Positions 41,389 through 50,597 of a stretch of DNA of 64,000 nt are shown one piece after another. The notes beneath the pieces are model-generated. The model ran no database searches. It was given only the letters and a program-made list of their open reading frames with translations, and was not told where the DNA came from. The stretch spans positions 248,001-312,000 of the forward strand of contig NZ_JAPVLU010000001.1 of NCBI RefSeq assembly GCF_027158205.1, in the 5' to 3' direction. Within the stretch, counting starts at the first letter, position 1; each line of letters begins with the position of its first letter. The position numbers were made by a program, and so were the translations under genes. The DNA is from Streptomyces sp. H39-S7 (GTDB taxonomy: Bacteria > Actinomycetota > Actinomycetes > Streptomycetales > Streptomycetaceae).

Positions 41389-42252
41389 ATGGGAGTAATG
41401 AAGCGCTTCGAGCAGCGTCTCGAGGGCTTTGTGAACGGCACCTTCGCCAAGGTGTTCAAGAGCGAGGTCCAGCCGGTCGAGATCGCGGGCGCGCTCCAGC
41501 GTGAGTGCGACAACAACGCCACGATCTGGAACCGCGACCGCACTGTGGTGCCCAACGACTTCATCGTCGAGCTGAGCACGCCCGATTTCGAACGGCTCAG
41601 TCCGTACTCCGTGCAGCTCGGCGAGGAACTGGCCGGCATGGTGAAGGACTACGCCAAGCAGCAGCGGTACACCTTCATGGGCGGCATCAAGGTCCACCTG
41701 GAGAAGGCCGACGACCTCGACACCGGCCTGTACCGGGTGCGCAGCCGCACGCTCGCCTCCAGCGAGTCCCAGCAGCCGCAACCCCACCAGCAGCAACCGG
41801 CGCCCCAGCCCAAGCAGCAGTACGAGCCGCCGCGCGCCGCGGCGCCGTACCGCCCCTCGGGGCCGCCTCCGATGCCGGCGGGAGCGCCTCCGGGCGGTCG
41901 GGCCGGCGGACCGGCGCCCGTGACGCGGCTGCCCGGTGCGGGATCGCCCTCCGGCGGTCCGGCCGGCGGCGCGGTGCGGCGCTGGATCGAGATCAACGGC
42001 AACCGGCACCAGATCTCCCGGCCGACGCTCGTTCTCGGCCGGAGCACCGAGGCGGATGTCAGGGTCGACGACCCCGGCGTCTCGCGCCGGCACTGCGAAA
42101 TCAGGGTCGGATCGCCTTCCGTGGTCCAGGACCTCGGATCAACAAACGGCATTGTGGTGGACGGGCAGCACACCCAGCGCGCTACGCTCCGCGACGGCTC
42201 TCGCATCGTCGTCGGGAGCACCACCATCGTGTACCGGCAAGCCGAAGGGTGA
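41389..42252 (+). CDS. fhaA: FHA domain protein FhaA
   Basis: The 287-residue protein begins with the conserved FhaA N-terminal domain (DUF3662: MKRFEQRLEGFVNGTFAKVFKSEVQPVEIAGALQRECDNNATIWNRDRTVVPNDFIVELS, 1-118). A Gln/Pro/Gly-rich linker follows (about 125-190), then an FHA domain at about 200-285 with LVLGRSTEADVRVDDPGVSRRHCEI and LGSTNGIVVDG. FHA domains bind phosphothreonine. FhaA is a partner of PknB signalling in peptidoglycan synthesis (known from mycobacteria). AGGAGGGAGG precedes the ATG. It starts the six-gene operon. Confidence 0.95.
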   Translation: MGVMKRFEQRLEGFVNGTFAKVFKSEVQPVEIAGALQRECDNNATIWNRDRTVVPNDFIVELSTPDFERLSPYSVQLGEELAGMVKDYAKQQRYTFMGGIKVHLEKADDLDTGLYRVRSRTLASSESQQPQPHQQQPAPQPKQQYEPPRAAAPYRPSGPPPMPAGAPPGGRAGGPAPVTRLPGAGSPSGGPAGGAVRRWIEINGNRHQISRPTLVLGRSTEADVRVDDPGVSRRHCEIRVGSPSVVQDLGSTNGIVVDGQHTQRATLRDGSRIVVGSTTIVYRQAEG

Positions 42253-42262
42253 AGCGGGGGCA

Positions 42263-42778
42263 ATGTCAGAGCTGACCCTGACGGTCATGCGGTTGGGTTT
42301 CCTCGCCGTACTGTGGCTGTTCGTCATCGTCGCGGTACAGGTCATCAGAAGTGACCTGTTCGGGACCCGGGTGACCCAGCGCGCGGCACGGCGCGGGGCA
42401 GACCCGTCCCGCCCGCCGCAGCAGCGCCAACAACAGGCGCAGAACCAGCGGCAACAGCCGCAGAACAACCGACAGCGCCGAGGTGCCCCGACCAAGCTGG
42501 TCGTCTCCGAGGGCTCGCTGACGGGCACCACGGTCGCGTTGCAGGGCCAGACCATCACGCTCGGCCGGGCGCACGACTCAACAATCGTGCTCGACGACGA
42601 CTACGCGTCCAGTCGGCATGCCAGGATCTACCCGGACCGGGACGGTCAGTGGATCGTCGAGGACCTCGGATCCACCAACGGCACCTATCTGGACCGGAAT
42701 CGGCTCACCACGCCGACCCCGGTGCCGATCGGCGCGCCGATCCGCATCGGGAAGACCGTCATCGAGCTGCGGAAGTAG
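42263..42778 (+). CDS. fhaB: FHA domain protein FhaB
   Basis: The 171-residue membrane protein has an N-terminal TM helix (LTLTVMRLGFLAVLWLFVIVAVQVI), a basic, Gln/Arg-rich cytoplasmic linker and a C-terminal FHA domain (about 90-168) with TITLGRAHDSTIVLDDDYASSRHARI and DLGSTNGTYLD. FhaB (FipA in mycobacteria) recruits phosphorylated partners to the septum or wall machinery. It lies 10 bp after fhaA. Confidence 0.95.
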   Translation: MSELTLTVMRLGFLAVLWLFVIVAVQVIRSDLFGTRVTQRAARRGADPSRPPQQRQQQAQNQRQQPQNNRQRRGAPTKLVVSEGSLTGTTVALQGQTITLGRAHDSTIVLDDDYASSRHARIYPDRDGQWIVEDLGSTNGTYLDRNRLTTPTPVPIGAPIRIGKTVIELRK

Positions 42779-42832
42779 TCGCACAATGGGCGAGCCCAGG
42801 GAGCACAGCCAGCGAGCGAGAGGGTGGGCAGC

Positions 42833-44350
42833 GTGCGGATGTACCCGGAGCCGACGGGCGAGGTGCGCATGACTCTGAGCCTGCGTTTCGCCGCCGGTTC
42901 GCACAAGGGCATGATCCGGGAGGGCAACGAGGACTCCGGCTATGCCGGCCCGCGCCTGCTCGCGATCGCCGACGGCATGGGCGGCCAGGCGGCCGGTGAG
43001 GTCGCCTCGTCCGAGGTGATCTCCACCATCGTCACGCTCGACGACGACATTCCCGGTTCCGACATCCTGACCTCGCTGGGCACCGCCGTCCGGCGCGCCA
43101 ACGACCAGCTGCGCGTCATGGTCGAGGAAGATCCGCAGCTGGAGGGCATGGGCACCACGCTCACCGCGCTGCTGTGGACCGGGCAGCGGCTGGGCCTCGT
43201 CCATGTCGGCGACTCCCGCGCCTACCTGCTCCGCGACGGTCTGCTTACGCAGATCACGCAGGACCACACCTGGGTGCAGCGGCTCGTCGACGAGGGCCGG
43301 ATCACCGAGGAGGAGGCCACCACCCACCCGCAACGCTCCTTGCTGATGCGCGCGTTGGGCAGTGGCGAGCACGTGGAGCCCGACCTGTCGATCCGCGAGG
43401 TGCGGGTCGGCGACCGGTATCTGATCTGCTCCGACGGGCTGTCGGGCGTCGTCAGCCACCAGACCCTCGAGGACACCCTCGCGGGGTACCAGGCACCCAA
43501 CGAGACCGTGCAGGAGCTCATCCAGCTCGCGCTGCGCGGTGGCGGCCCCGACAACATCACCTGCATCGTCGCCGACGTCCTGGACGTTGACGACAGCGAC
43601 ACGCTGGCCGGACAGCTGAACGACACCCCCGTCGTGGTGGGCGCCGTCGCCGACAGCCAGCTGCCGCTCTCCGACCCGCGGCACCTGCAGACCCCGGCCG
43701 GCCGCGCGTCGGAGCTGGGCCGCAACCCCCAGTCCCAGCAGCAGACGCAGCAGACGGGGCCCGCGGGCTCCTTCGGCCCGCCCGGCAGCGGTGACCTGGG
43801 GTCGGCCGGCCCGGGGCCGCTGGGCTCCTTCGGGTCGTTCGACGACGCGGATCTGGACAAGCCGGTCAGGAAGCGCAAGTGGCTCAAGCGCTCGGTGATC
43901 CTGGTCGTCGTCCTCGGCGTCCTCGGCGGCGGCCTGTACGCCGGCTACCGCTGGACGCAGACCCAGTACTACGTCGGCGCCAACGGCCAGCACGTCGCCG
44001 TCTACCAGGGCATCGACCAGAAGCTGGCGTGGATCGACCTGTCGAAGGTCAAGCAGGACCGCCCCGAGATCGAACTCAAGTACCTGCCGGCCTACCAGCG
44101 CGACCAGGTCGAGGCCACGATCGCGCTGAGCAGTCTCAGCCAGGCCACCGACAAGGCCGACGATCTGGCCAAGCAGGCCGAAGTCTGCAAGAAGGTCGAA
44201 GCGAGCAAGACCAACGCCGCGAAGGCCAAGGCCGCCGCGAAGGCGGCACAGGACAAGTTGAACAAGCCGACCGGCACCGTCCCGACCCCTGGCCCCACCC
44301 TCTCACCCGACGAACAGAAGCTGGCTCCGCAGTGCGGCGCCCAGCAGTAG
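42833..44350 (+). CDS. pstP: PP2C Ser/Thr phosphatase PstP
   Basis: The 505-residue protein reverses PknB phosphorylation. The PPM domain (about 10-245) has the metal-binding motifs MIREGNEDSGY, LLAIADGMGGQAAGE, LVHVGDSRAYLLRDG and GGPDNITCIVADVLD. After a Gln/Gly-rich linker there is one TM helix (about 350-370: SVILVVVLGVLGGGLYAGYRW) and an extracytoplasmic C-terminal part with Ala/Lys repeats. GTG 42833 is chosen because GAGAGGG precedes it; GTG 42824, ATG 42839 and ATG 42869 remain possible. Confidence 0.93.
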   Translation: MRMYPEPTGEVRMTLSLRFAAGSHKGMIREGNEDSGYAGPRLLAIADGMGGQAAGEVASSEVISTIVTLDDDIPGSDILTSLGTAVRRANDQLRVMVEEDPQLEGMGTTLTALLWTGQRLGLVHVGDSRAYLLRDGLLTQITQDHTWVQRLVDEGRITEEEATTHPQRSLLMRALGSGEHVEPDLSIREVRVGDRYLICSDGLSGVVSHQTLEDTLAGYQAPNETVQELIQLALRGGGPDNITCIVADVLDVDDSDTLAGQLNDTPVVVGAVADSQLPLSDPRHLQTPAGRASELGRNPQSQQQTQQTGPAGSFGPPGSGDLGSAGPGPLGSFGSFDDADLDKPVRKRKWLKRSVILVVVLGVLGGGLYAGYRWTQTQYYVGANGQHVAVYQGIDQKLAWIDLSKVKQDRPEIELKYLPAYQRDQVEATIALSSLSQATDKADDLAKQAEVCKKVEASKTNAAKAKAAAKAAQDKLNKPTGTVPTPGPTLSPDEQKLAPQCGAQQ

Positions 44351-44372
44351 TACGAGGAGGGGGCAGCTCTTC

Positions 44373-45773
44373 ATGAGTGCCAGCCACACCAGCACCATCT
44401 CTTCCGTCGGCGCTCCCAGCCGGCGCAACACCGAGCTCGCACTGCTCGTCTTCGCCGTTCTGATCCCGGTCTTCGCGTACGCCAACGTCGGCCTGGCCAA
44501 GGACGGCTCCCTCCCCGCAGGGCTGCTCGCCTACGGCCTCGGCCTCGGCCTGCTCGCGGGGATCGCGCACATCATCGTGCGGAAGTTCGCGCCGTACGCC
44601 GACCCGCTGATGCTGCCGATCGCGACGCTGCTCAACGGCATGGGGCTGGTCCTGATCTGGCGGCTCGACCTGGAGCCGTCGATCACCACGGCGCGCCTCG
44701 GCGGCGCCATGGCCCCGAAGCAGCTGATGTGGTCCGCGCTGGGCGTCGCGCTCTTCGTCGGGGTCCTGGTCATCCTCAAGGACCACCGCATCCTCCAGCG
44801 CTACACGTACATCTCCATGGTCGTGGCGCTGGTGCTGCTGATCGCCCCGATCTTCTTCCCACCGCGCTTCGGCGCCCGCATCTGGGTCACGCTGCCCGGT
44901 ATCGGATCACTCCAGCCCGCCGAGTTCGCGAAAATCATCATCACCGTGTTCTTCGCGGGCTATCTGATGGTGAAACGGGACGCGCTCGCGCTGGCCAGCC
45001 GCCGCTTCATGGGGCTGTACCTGCCGCGCGGGCGCGACCTGGGGCCGATCCTGGTCCTGTGGGCCCTCAGCCTGGTCATCCTGGTCTTCGAGACCGACCT
45101 GGGCACCTCGCTGCTCTTCTTCGGCCTCTTCGTGATCATGCTGTACGTCGCCACCGAGCGCACCAGCTGGATCGTCTTCGGCCTGCTGCTCAGCGCGGGC
45201 GGAGCCGTCGCCGTCGCCACCTTCGAGAGCCACGTGAAGGTCCGCGTCGACAACTGGCTGCACCCCCTCGACCTCGCCTCCAACGGCGGCGTCACCGAGA
45301 CCGCCCAGGCCATGTACTCCTTCGGCTCCGGCGGGATGTTCGGCTCCGGCCTCGGCCAGGGCTACTCCCGCCTCATCGGCGGCATCGCCCCCAAGAGCGA
45401 CTACATCCTCGCCACCATCGGCGAGGAGCTCGGCCTGGCCGGGGTGATGGCGATCGTCGTGCTCTACGGCCTGCTCATCGAACGCGGCCTGCGCACCGCC
45501 CTCGCCGCCCGCGACCCGTTCGGCAAGCTGCTCGCCGTCGGCCTGGCCGGCGCCTTCGCACTCCAGGTCTTCGTGGTCGCCGGCGGTGTCACCGGACTCA
45601 TCCCGCTCACCGGCATGACGCTGCCGTTCCTCGCGCAGGGCGGTTCGTCCGTCATCGCGAACTGGGCGCTCGTCGCCATCCTGCTCCGTATCAGCGACAC
45701 CGCGCGACGCCCGGCACCCAGCCCCGCTCCGTCAACCGATGCCGAACCGACCCAGGTGGTGCGCACCCAGTGA
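44373..45773 (+). CDS. rodA: FtsW/RodA/SpoVE family glycosyltransferase
   Basis: The 466-residue SEDS protein polymerises lipid II glycan chains. It has about ten TM helices and the family signatures ARIWVTLPGIGSLQPAEFAKI, VIMLYVATERTSWIVFGLL and ETAQAMYSFGSGGMFGSGLGQGYSRLIGGIAPKSDYILATIGEELGLAGV. The end carries GVTGLIPLTGMTLPFLAQGGSSVIANW. AGGAGGGGG precedes the ATG. The stop overlaps the start of the transpeptidase gene, matching the SEDS-class B PBP partnership. Confidence 0.95.
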   Translation: MSASHTSTISSVGAPSRRNTELALLVFAVLIPVFAYANVGLAKDGSLPAGLLAYGLGLGLLAGIAHIIVRKFAPYADPLMLPIATLLNGMGLVLIWRLDLEPSITTARLGGAMAPKQLMWSALGVALFVGVLVILKDHRILQRYTYISMVVALVLLIAPIFFPPRFGARIWVTLPGIGSLQPAEFAKIIITVFFAGYLMVKRDALALASRRFMGLYLPRGRDLGPILVLWALSLVILVFETDLGTSLLFFGLFVIMLYVATERTSWIVFGLLLSAGGAVAVATFESHVKVRVDNWLHPLDLASNGGVTETAQAMYSFGSGGMFGSGLGQGYSRLIGGIAPKSDYILATIGEELGLAGVMAIVVLYGLLIERGLRTALAARDPFGKLLAVGLAGAFALQVFVVAGGVTGLIPLTGMTLPFLAQGGSSVIANWALVAILLRISDTARRPAPSPAPSTDAEPTQVVRTQ

Positions 45774-47233
45774 ACAAGCCCCTGCGACGGGTCGCAGTCT
45801 TCTGCGGCCTGCTCGTCCTCGCTCTGCTGCTCCGCGTCAACTACGTGCAGTTCGTCCAGGGGGACACCCTCGCGAACGACAAGCACAACCGGCGGGTGAG
45901 CATCAACCAGTTCGCCCAGCCGCGGGGCGACATCATCGTCGACGGCAAGTCGCTCACCGGCAGCGTCGAGACGCCCGGCAGCGACTTCAAGTACAAGGCG
46001 ACCTTCAAGGACGGCCCCATGTGGGCCCCCGTCACCGGCTACGCCTCCCAGGCGTACCAGACGACGTTCCTCGAAGGCGTCTACGACAAGTTCCTCACCG
46101 GCAACGACGACCGGCTCTTCTTCAACCGCACCATCGACATGCTGACCGGCAAGGAGAAGCAGGGCGGCAAGGTCATCACGACCCTGAACGCCAAGGCGCA
46201 GCTCGCCGCGTTCACCGGCCTCGGCAAGAAGAAGGGCGCGGTCGCCGCGCTCGACCCCCGTACCGGCGCGATCCTGGCCCTGGCCAGCACGCCCTCGTAC
46301 GACCCGTCGTCCTTCGCCGGCTCCTCCACGAAGACCGACCAGAAGAACTGGCTGGCCCTCCAGAAGGCCAACAACCCCGACGAGCCGATGCTCAACCGGG
46401 CGCTGCGCCAGGTCTACCCGCCCGGCTCGACCTTCAAGGTCGTCACCGCGGCCGCGGCGCTGGAGAACAGCAAGGTCACCGACATCGACGCGCCGACCGA
46501 CTCGCCACTCCCCTGGAAGCTGCCGCTGAGCTCGAAGTTCCTGGAGAACGAGGGCGACCTGCCCTGCAAGAACGCCTCGCTGCGGGTGGCTCTCAAGGTG
46601 TCGTGCAACACGGTCTTCGGTCACATGGGTGACGTTCTCGGCAAGGACAAGATGCGCGAGCAGGCCGAGAAGTTCGGCTTCAACAAGGAGATCATGACGC
46701 CGGTCCGCGCCGACGCGAGCGTCTACTCCAAGGAGATGGACGCGCCGTCCAACGCTCTCTCCGCGATCGGCCAGTACAACACCGCCGCCACCCCCCTGCA
46801 GATGGCCATGGTCGCCGCCGCCATCGCCAACGACGGCAAGCTGATGCAGCCGTACATGGTGGACAAGCTGCAGGCGCCGAACCTCAACGTGATCGAGCAG
46901 ACGAAGCCCGAGGAGTACTCGCAGCCGCTCAGCCCGGCCAACGCCCAGAAGCTCCAGCAGATGATGGAGACCGTGGTCAAGGAAGGCACCGGCACCAACG
47001 CGCAGATCGACGGCGTCACCGTCGGCGGCAAGACCGGCACCGCGCAGAACGGTGTCGCCAACAGCAAGAACCCGTACGCCTGGTTCATCTCCTACGCCAA
47101 GGCCGCCGACGGCTCCCCGGTCGCCGTCGCCGTCGTCGTGGAGGACTCCGACGCCTCCCGTGGCGACATCTCCGGTGGCGGCCTCGCCGCGCCGATCGCC
47201 AAGAAGGTCATGGAGGCCGTACTGAACAAGTGA
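45770..47233 (+). CDS. pbpA: Class B penicillin-binding protein PbpA
   Basis: The 487-residue transpeptidase has one N-terminal TM helix (VAVFCGLLVLALLLRVNYVQF), a dimerisation region and a transpeptidase domain. The active-site motifs are S220-TFK223 (SxxK), S278-C-N280 (SxN) and KTGTAQ (421-426). It cross-links peptidoglycan and pairs with the RodA protein. The GTG at 45770 overlaps the rodA stop (GTGA). In mycobacteria PbpA is itself a PknB target. Confidence 0.95.
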   Translation: MNKPLRRVAVFCGLLVLALLLRVNYVQFVQGDTLANDKHNRRVSINQFAQPRGDIIVDGKSLTGSVETPGSDFKYKATFKDGPMWAPVTGYASQAYQTTFLEGVYDKFLTGNDDRLFFNRTIDMLTGKEKQGGKVITTLNAKAQLAAFTGLGKKKGAVAALDPRTGAILALASTPSYDPSSFAGSSTKTDQKNWLALQKANNPDEPMLNRALRQVYPPGSTFKVVTAAAALENSKVTDIDAPTDSPLPWKLPLSSKFLENEGDLPCKNASLRVALKVSCNTVFGHMGDVLGKDKMREQAEKFGFNKEIMTPVRADASVYSKEMDAPSNALSAIGQYNTAATPLQMAMVAAAIANDGKLMQPYMVDKLQAPNLNVIEQTKPEEYSQPLSPANAQKLQQMMETVVKEGTGTNAQIDGVTVGGKTGTAQNGVANSKNPYAWFISYAKAADGSPVAVAVVVEDSDASRGDISGGGLAAPIAKKVMEAVLNK

Positions 47234-47411
47234 CGTGGGTCGCGTGACACACGTCACCCACCGGGCTGTTTCCACCCCATAACCACCCCATCGCCGTTCC
47301 AGGCGATACCGGTGGGATATCGGGACCCGGTCACGTCCCGGATCCATCGAGCGTGCCGGGTACCGTATGCCCGAGCATCCACAGGGCACGGTTAAGGGAA
47401 GGGCAAGAGCT

Positions 47412-49382
47412 ATGGAAGAGCCGCGTCGCCTCGGCGGCCGGTACGAGCTGGGTTCGGTGCTCGGCCGCGGTGGCATGGCCGAGGTGTACCTCGCCCACGA
47501 CACCCGGCTCGGCCGCTCCGTCGCTGTGAAGACGCTCCGGGTGGATCTCGCCCGCGACCCGTCCTTCCAGGCCCGGTTCCGCCGTGAGGCCCAGTCGGCC
47601 GCCTCCCTGAACCACCCGTCGATCGTCGCCGTGTACGACACCGGCGAGGACTACGTCGACGGTATCTCCATCCCGTACATCGTCATGGAGTACGTCGACG
47701 GCTCCACCCTCCGCGAACTGCTGCACTCCGGGCGCAAGCTGCTGCCCGAGCGCTCGCTGGAGATGACCGTCGGCATCCTCCAGGCCCTGGAGTACTCGCA
47801 CCGCGCCGGCATCGTGCACCGCGACATCAAGCCCGCGAACGTGATGCTCACGCGCAACGGCCAGGTCAAGGTCATGGACTTCGGCATCGCCCGCGCCATG
47901 GGCGACTCCGGCATGACCATGACGCAGACCTCCGCGGTCATCGGCACGGCCCAGTACCTCTCCCCCGAGCAGGCCAAGGGGGAGCAGGTCGACGCCCGCT
48001 CCGACCTCTACTCGGCCGGCTGCCTGCTGTACGAGCTGCTGACCGTGCGGCCGCCGTTCGTCGGCGACTCCCCGGTGGCGGTGGCGTACCAGCACGTGCG
48101 CGAGGACCCGCAGCCCCCGTCGAACTTCGACCCCGAGATCACGCCCGAGATGGACGCCATCGTCCTCAAGGCGCTGACCAAGGAGCCCGACTACCGGTAC
48201 CAGTCCGCCGACGAGATGCGCGCGGACATCGAGTCGTACCTCGACGGCCAGCCCATCGCGGCGACCGCCGCCATGGGCTCCGTCGGCCACGGCGGGTACG
48301 GCGGCGGCTACGGGGACGGAGCCGCCACCACGGCGATGCCCGCGCAGAACCCCGCGACCTCCATGCTCCCCCCGGTCCGCGACGACGACGGCAGCTACGG
48401 CTACGACGACCGCCCCGACCGCCGCCGGCAGAAGAAGAACCACACCTCCACGGTGCTGCTGGTCCTGGCCGGCATCCTCGTCCTGGTCGGCGCGATCTTC
48501 CTCGGCCGGGCGGTGTTCGACGGCAATGACGCACCGGACACCCTCACGGCCCCGAACCTCGTCGGAAAGACCCTCGCCGACGCCCAGAGCTCGGCCGTCA
48601 ACGTCGACCCGTCCATCAAGGTCGTCAAGGGCGAGACCAAGTTCTGCGAGGGTCAGCCGGCGAACATGATCTGCGACCAGCTGCCGAAGGCCAACGAGGC
48701 GCTCGCGGCCGACAAGACGATCACGGTCTCCATCTCCAAGGGCGTGGCCCCGATCGCCGTCCCGGACGTCGTCAACGACAAGTTCGAGGACGCGAAGAAG
48801 ACCCTTGAGGAGAAGGGCTTCCAGGTCAAGCAGGAGACCGAGACGTCGAACACCAAGGACGACGGCACGGTCCTCAAGCAGGACCCGAGGGGCGGCACCC
48901 TCAAGCCGAAGGACACGGTCATCACGCTGACCGTGGCCAAGAAGCCCGAGGAGATCACGGTCAAGGACGTCACGCAGATGCCGGTCGACCAGGCCAAGCA
49001 GACGCTCGTCGCCCAGGGCCTCAAGGCGCGGACCCAGGAGGAGGAGTCGGCGGACAAGCCGGCGGGCTCCATCCTCCGGCAGGACCCGGCGGGCGGCAGC
49101 ACGGCCCAGCCCGGCCAGACGGTCACCCTGTTCATCGCCAAGGCTCCGCAGCAGCAGAACCAGACCATCCCCGGCGACCTGATCGGCAAGAACCTCAAGG
49201 ACGCCAAGGCCCAACTGGAGGGCATGGGCCTGCACGTCCAGGTCATCGGCTCCAAGAAGGATGACGCCGTCGTCGCCGGATCCAACCCGCAGCCGAACCA
49301 GCCCGTCCAGCAGGGCGGCAACGTCCAGCTCTTCACCACCGGTGGAACAGGCGACAACAACGGCGGCCTGTTCGGCAACTGA
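47412..49382 (+). CDS. pknB: Ser/Thr protein kinase PknB with PASTA repeats
   Basis: The 656-residue receptor kinase has a catalytic domain with GRGGMAEVYLA, ATP lysine K40, HRDIKPAN with D138, DFG 156-158 and activation-loop threonines T169, T171 and T173. One TM helix follows (STVLLVLAGILVLVGAIFLG), then four extracellular PASTA repeats, each starting near a VPDVVN- or IPGDLIG-type motif, which bind muropeptides and beta-lactams. It phosphorylates wall and division proteins in partnership with PstP and FhaA/FhaB. A pknA neighbour, present in mycobacteria, is absent here, as is usual in Streptomyces. Confidence 0.96.
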   Translation: MEEPRRLGGRYELGSVLGRGGMAEVYLAHDTRLGRSVAVKTLRVDLARDPSFQARFRREAQSAASLNHPSIVAVYDTGEDYVDGISIPYIVMEYVDGSTLRELLHSGRKLLPERSLEMTVGILQALEYSHRAGIVHRDIKPANVMLTRNGQVKVMDFGIARAMGDSGMTMTQTSAVIGTAQYLSPEQAKGEQVDARSDLYSAGCLLYELLTVRPPFVGDSPVAVAYQHVREDPQPPSNFDPEITPEMDAIVLKALTKEPDYRYQSADEMRADIESYLDGQPIAATAAMGSVGHGGYGGGYGDGAATTAMPAQNPATSMLPPVRDDDGSYGYDDRPDRRRQKKNHTSTVLLVLAGILVLVGAIFLGRAVFDGNDAPDTLTAPNLVGKTLADAQSSAVNVDPSIKVVKGETKFCEGQPANMICDQLPKANEALAADKTITVSISKGVAPIAVPDVVNDKFEDAKKTLEEKGFQVKQETETSNTKDDGTVLKQDPRGGTLKPKDTVITLTVAKKPEEITVKDVTQMPVDQAKQTLVAQGLKARTQEEESADKPAGSILRQDPAGGSTAQPGQTVTLFIAKAPQQQNQTIPGDLIGKNLKDAKAQLEGMGLHVQVIGSKKDDAVVAGSNPQPNQPVQQGGNVQLFTTGGTGDNNGGLFGN

Positions 49383-49410
49383 CGCCGGCACCCGGCAGCA
49401 CGACCACAAC

Positions 49411-49445
49411 GAAGGGGCCACGGACACGACGTCCGTGGCCCCTTC
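49411..49445 (+). terminator. Terminator of pknB operon
   Basis: GAAGGGGCCACGGAC pairs perfectly over 15 bp with its complement around ACGAC, 29 bp after the pknB stop. Confidence 0.85.
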
Positions 49446-49504
49446 GTGTGACACAGCGCCGAACCTCTCACAAACAGCCGGAGAGGGTCTGTAGTCTGCC
49501 TGCC

Positions 49505-49539
49505 GGGGGCCGCCGCAACTTCTGTTTGCGACGGCCCCC
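49505..49539. terminator. Hairpin downstream of Bro-N gene
   Basis: GGGGGCCGCCGCAA pairs with TTGCGACGGCCCCC with one mismatch, immediately past the 3' end of the minus-strand Bro-N gene. Confidence 0.65.
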
Positions 49540-49549
49540 TTCGTTCTGA

Positions 49550-50512
49550 CTACTGCCGGTTCAGCGCGTAGACCGGTGACCCCTCGGGGGTCCCGCCGAT
49601 CGAACGGATGCAGGCGTGCTTGCGCATGAACCGCAGGCACTCGTTGACCCGATGGGTCGTCAGGCCGGTCCGTGCCGCGATGGTCTCCAGCGACTGCCGG
49701 ATCTCCCCGTGCTCAGCCAGCACGGGAGCGATCGTGACGGCCACCGCCCAGACGTCCTCCGTCACGGACAGCCGTTCTTTCCACTCCGCAAGGACGGACT
49801 CCGCCGTGACCCGGGGCGGCTCGGCCACGGGGGCCGGGGTCGGAGCAGTCGATACCTGCCGGGCCAGCATGGCGTCCAGCGTGTCACCGATCCGGTCCAG
49901 GGCACCCGCCATCCGCTCCTGCGACCGCGCCAGGTCCCGGCGGGTTGCTTGAGCCTCGCGCTGGGTGACCACCAGCGCTTCGTCCAGCCGGAGGTTGTGC
50001 TCCTCCAGCCGGACGATCGCATCGGCGACGCCCGTCGGCATGGCGTAGACGGTCGCGGTGCCGGACGCGACCGGCTGCACCTCCGCCTTCTGCAGGGAGT
50101 AAGAACCATCCCGCTGGACGGCGACGACAACCTCCGCCACCCACTGTTTGAACGGCTCGGCCTCGGGCTTCGTGCAGGCGCTCACGAGCCGGATCAGGCC
50201 CTGTAGGTTCACCAACTTCATGTGGTTCTTGAGCCCGTGAGCTGCGAACTTGTGGGAACCGTCTGTCACACAGACGGTTCGTGCAAGTTCCCCCACATTG
50301 GTCGCGCACGTTGCGGGGACGTGCATGCTGAGCGCCTGCCGTGTGTTTGCGTAGCCCAGATTCACCGCGACATCGACTGCCGGGAACCAATGGGTTCCGT
50401 CCGGCATGGTGACGCGACGCACTCGTGACCCCGTCGCCGCGTAGACAAAGTCGTTGACGTCGATCGCGTCCTGCTGAGCCGCCGGGGCCGGCAGCTTGAT
50501 GTGTTCGCTCAT
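49550..50512 (-). CDS. Phage antirepressor-like protein with Bro-N domain
   Basis: The 320-residue protein has a Bro-N-type N-terminal domain (DFVYAATGSRVRRVTMPDGTHWFPAVDVAVNLGYANTRQALSMHV...GLKNHMKLVNLQGLIRLVSACTKPEAEPFKQWVAEVV). A predicted coiled coil follows (DAIVRLEEHNLRLDEALVVTQREAQATRRDLARSQERMAGALDRI), and then a C-terminal helix-turn-helix-like part (SLETIAARTGLTTHRVNECLRFMRKHACI). Bro-N proteins are phage antirepressors or DNA-binding regulators. ATG 50512 follows AGGAGG. Found alone, it may be a domesticated phage gene. Confidence 0.85.
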   Translation of the reverse strand: MSEHIKLPAPAAQQDAIDVNDFVYAATGSRVRRVTMPDGTHWFPAVDVAVNLGYANTRQALSMHVPATCATNVGELARTVCVTDGSHKFAAHGLKNHMKLVNLQGLIRLVSACTKPEAEPFKQWVAEVVVAVQRDGSYSLQKAEVQPVASGTATVYAMPTGVADAIVRLEEHNLRLDEALVVTQREAQATRRDLARSQERMAGALDRIGDTLDAMLARQVSTAPTPAPVAEPPRVTAESVLAEWKERLSVTEDVWAVAVTIAPVLAEHGEIRQSLETIAARTGLTTHRVNECLRFMRKHACIRSIGGTPEGSPVYALNRQ

Positions 50513-50597
50513 ACGAACCACCTCCTGGGCGGAACGTAGAACGGGGTAAATCGAAAGTTCCAGCCTATTGTTGGATGTTCATTATTCCGGGTGACAT

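Noticed and set aside
47244..47257. GTGAC-ACAC-GTCAC before pknB as an operator
   Set aside because: Short, with weak arms, and within the readthrough region of an operon; no supporting second copy.
47331..49640. Long open frame antisense to pknB
   Set aside because: Complement of a clear kinase with PASTA repeats; Leu/Val/Gly/Asp-rich mirror sequence with no domain.
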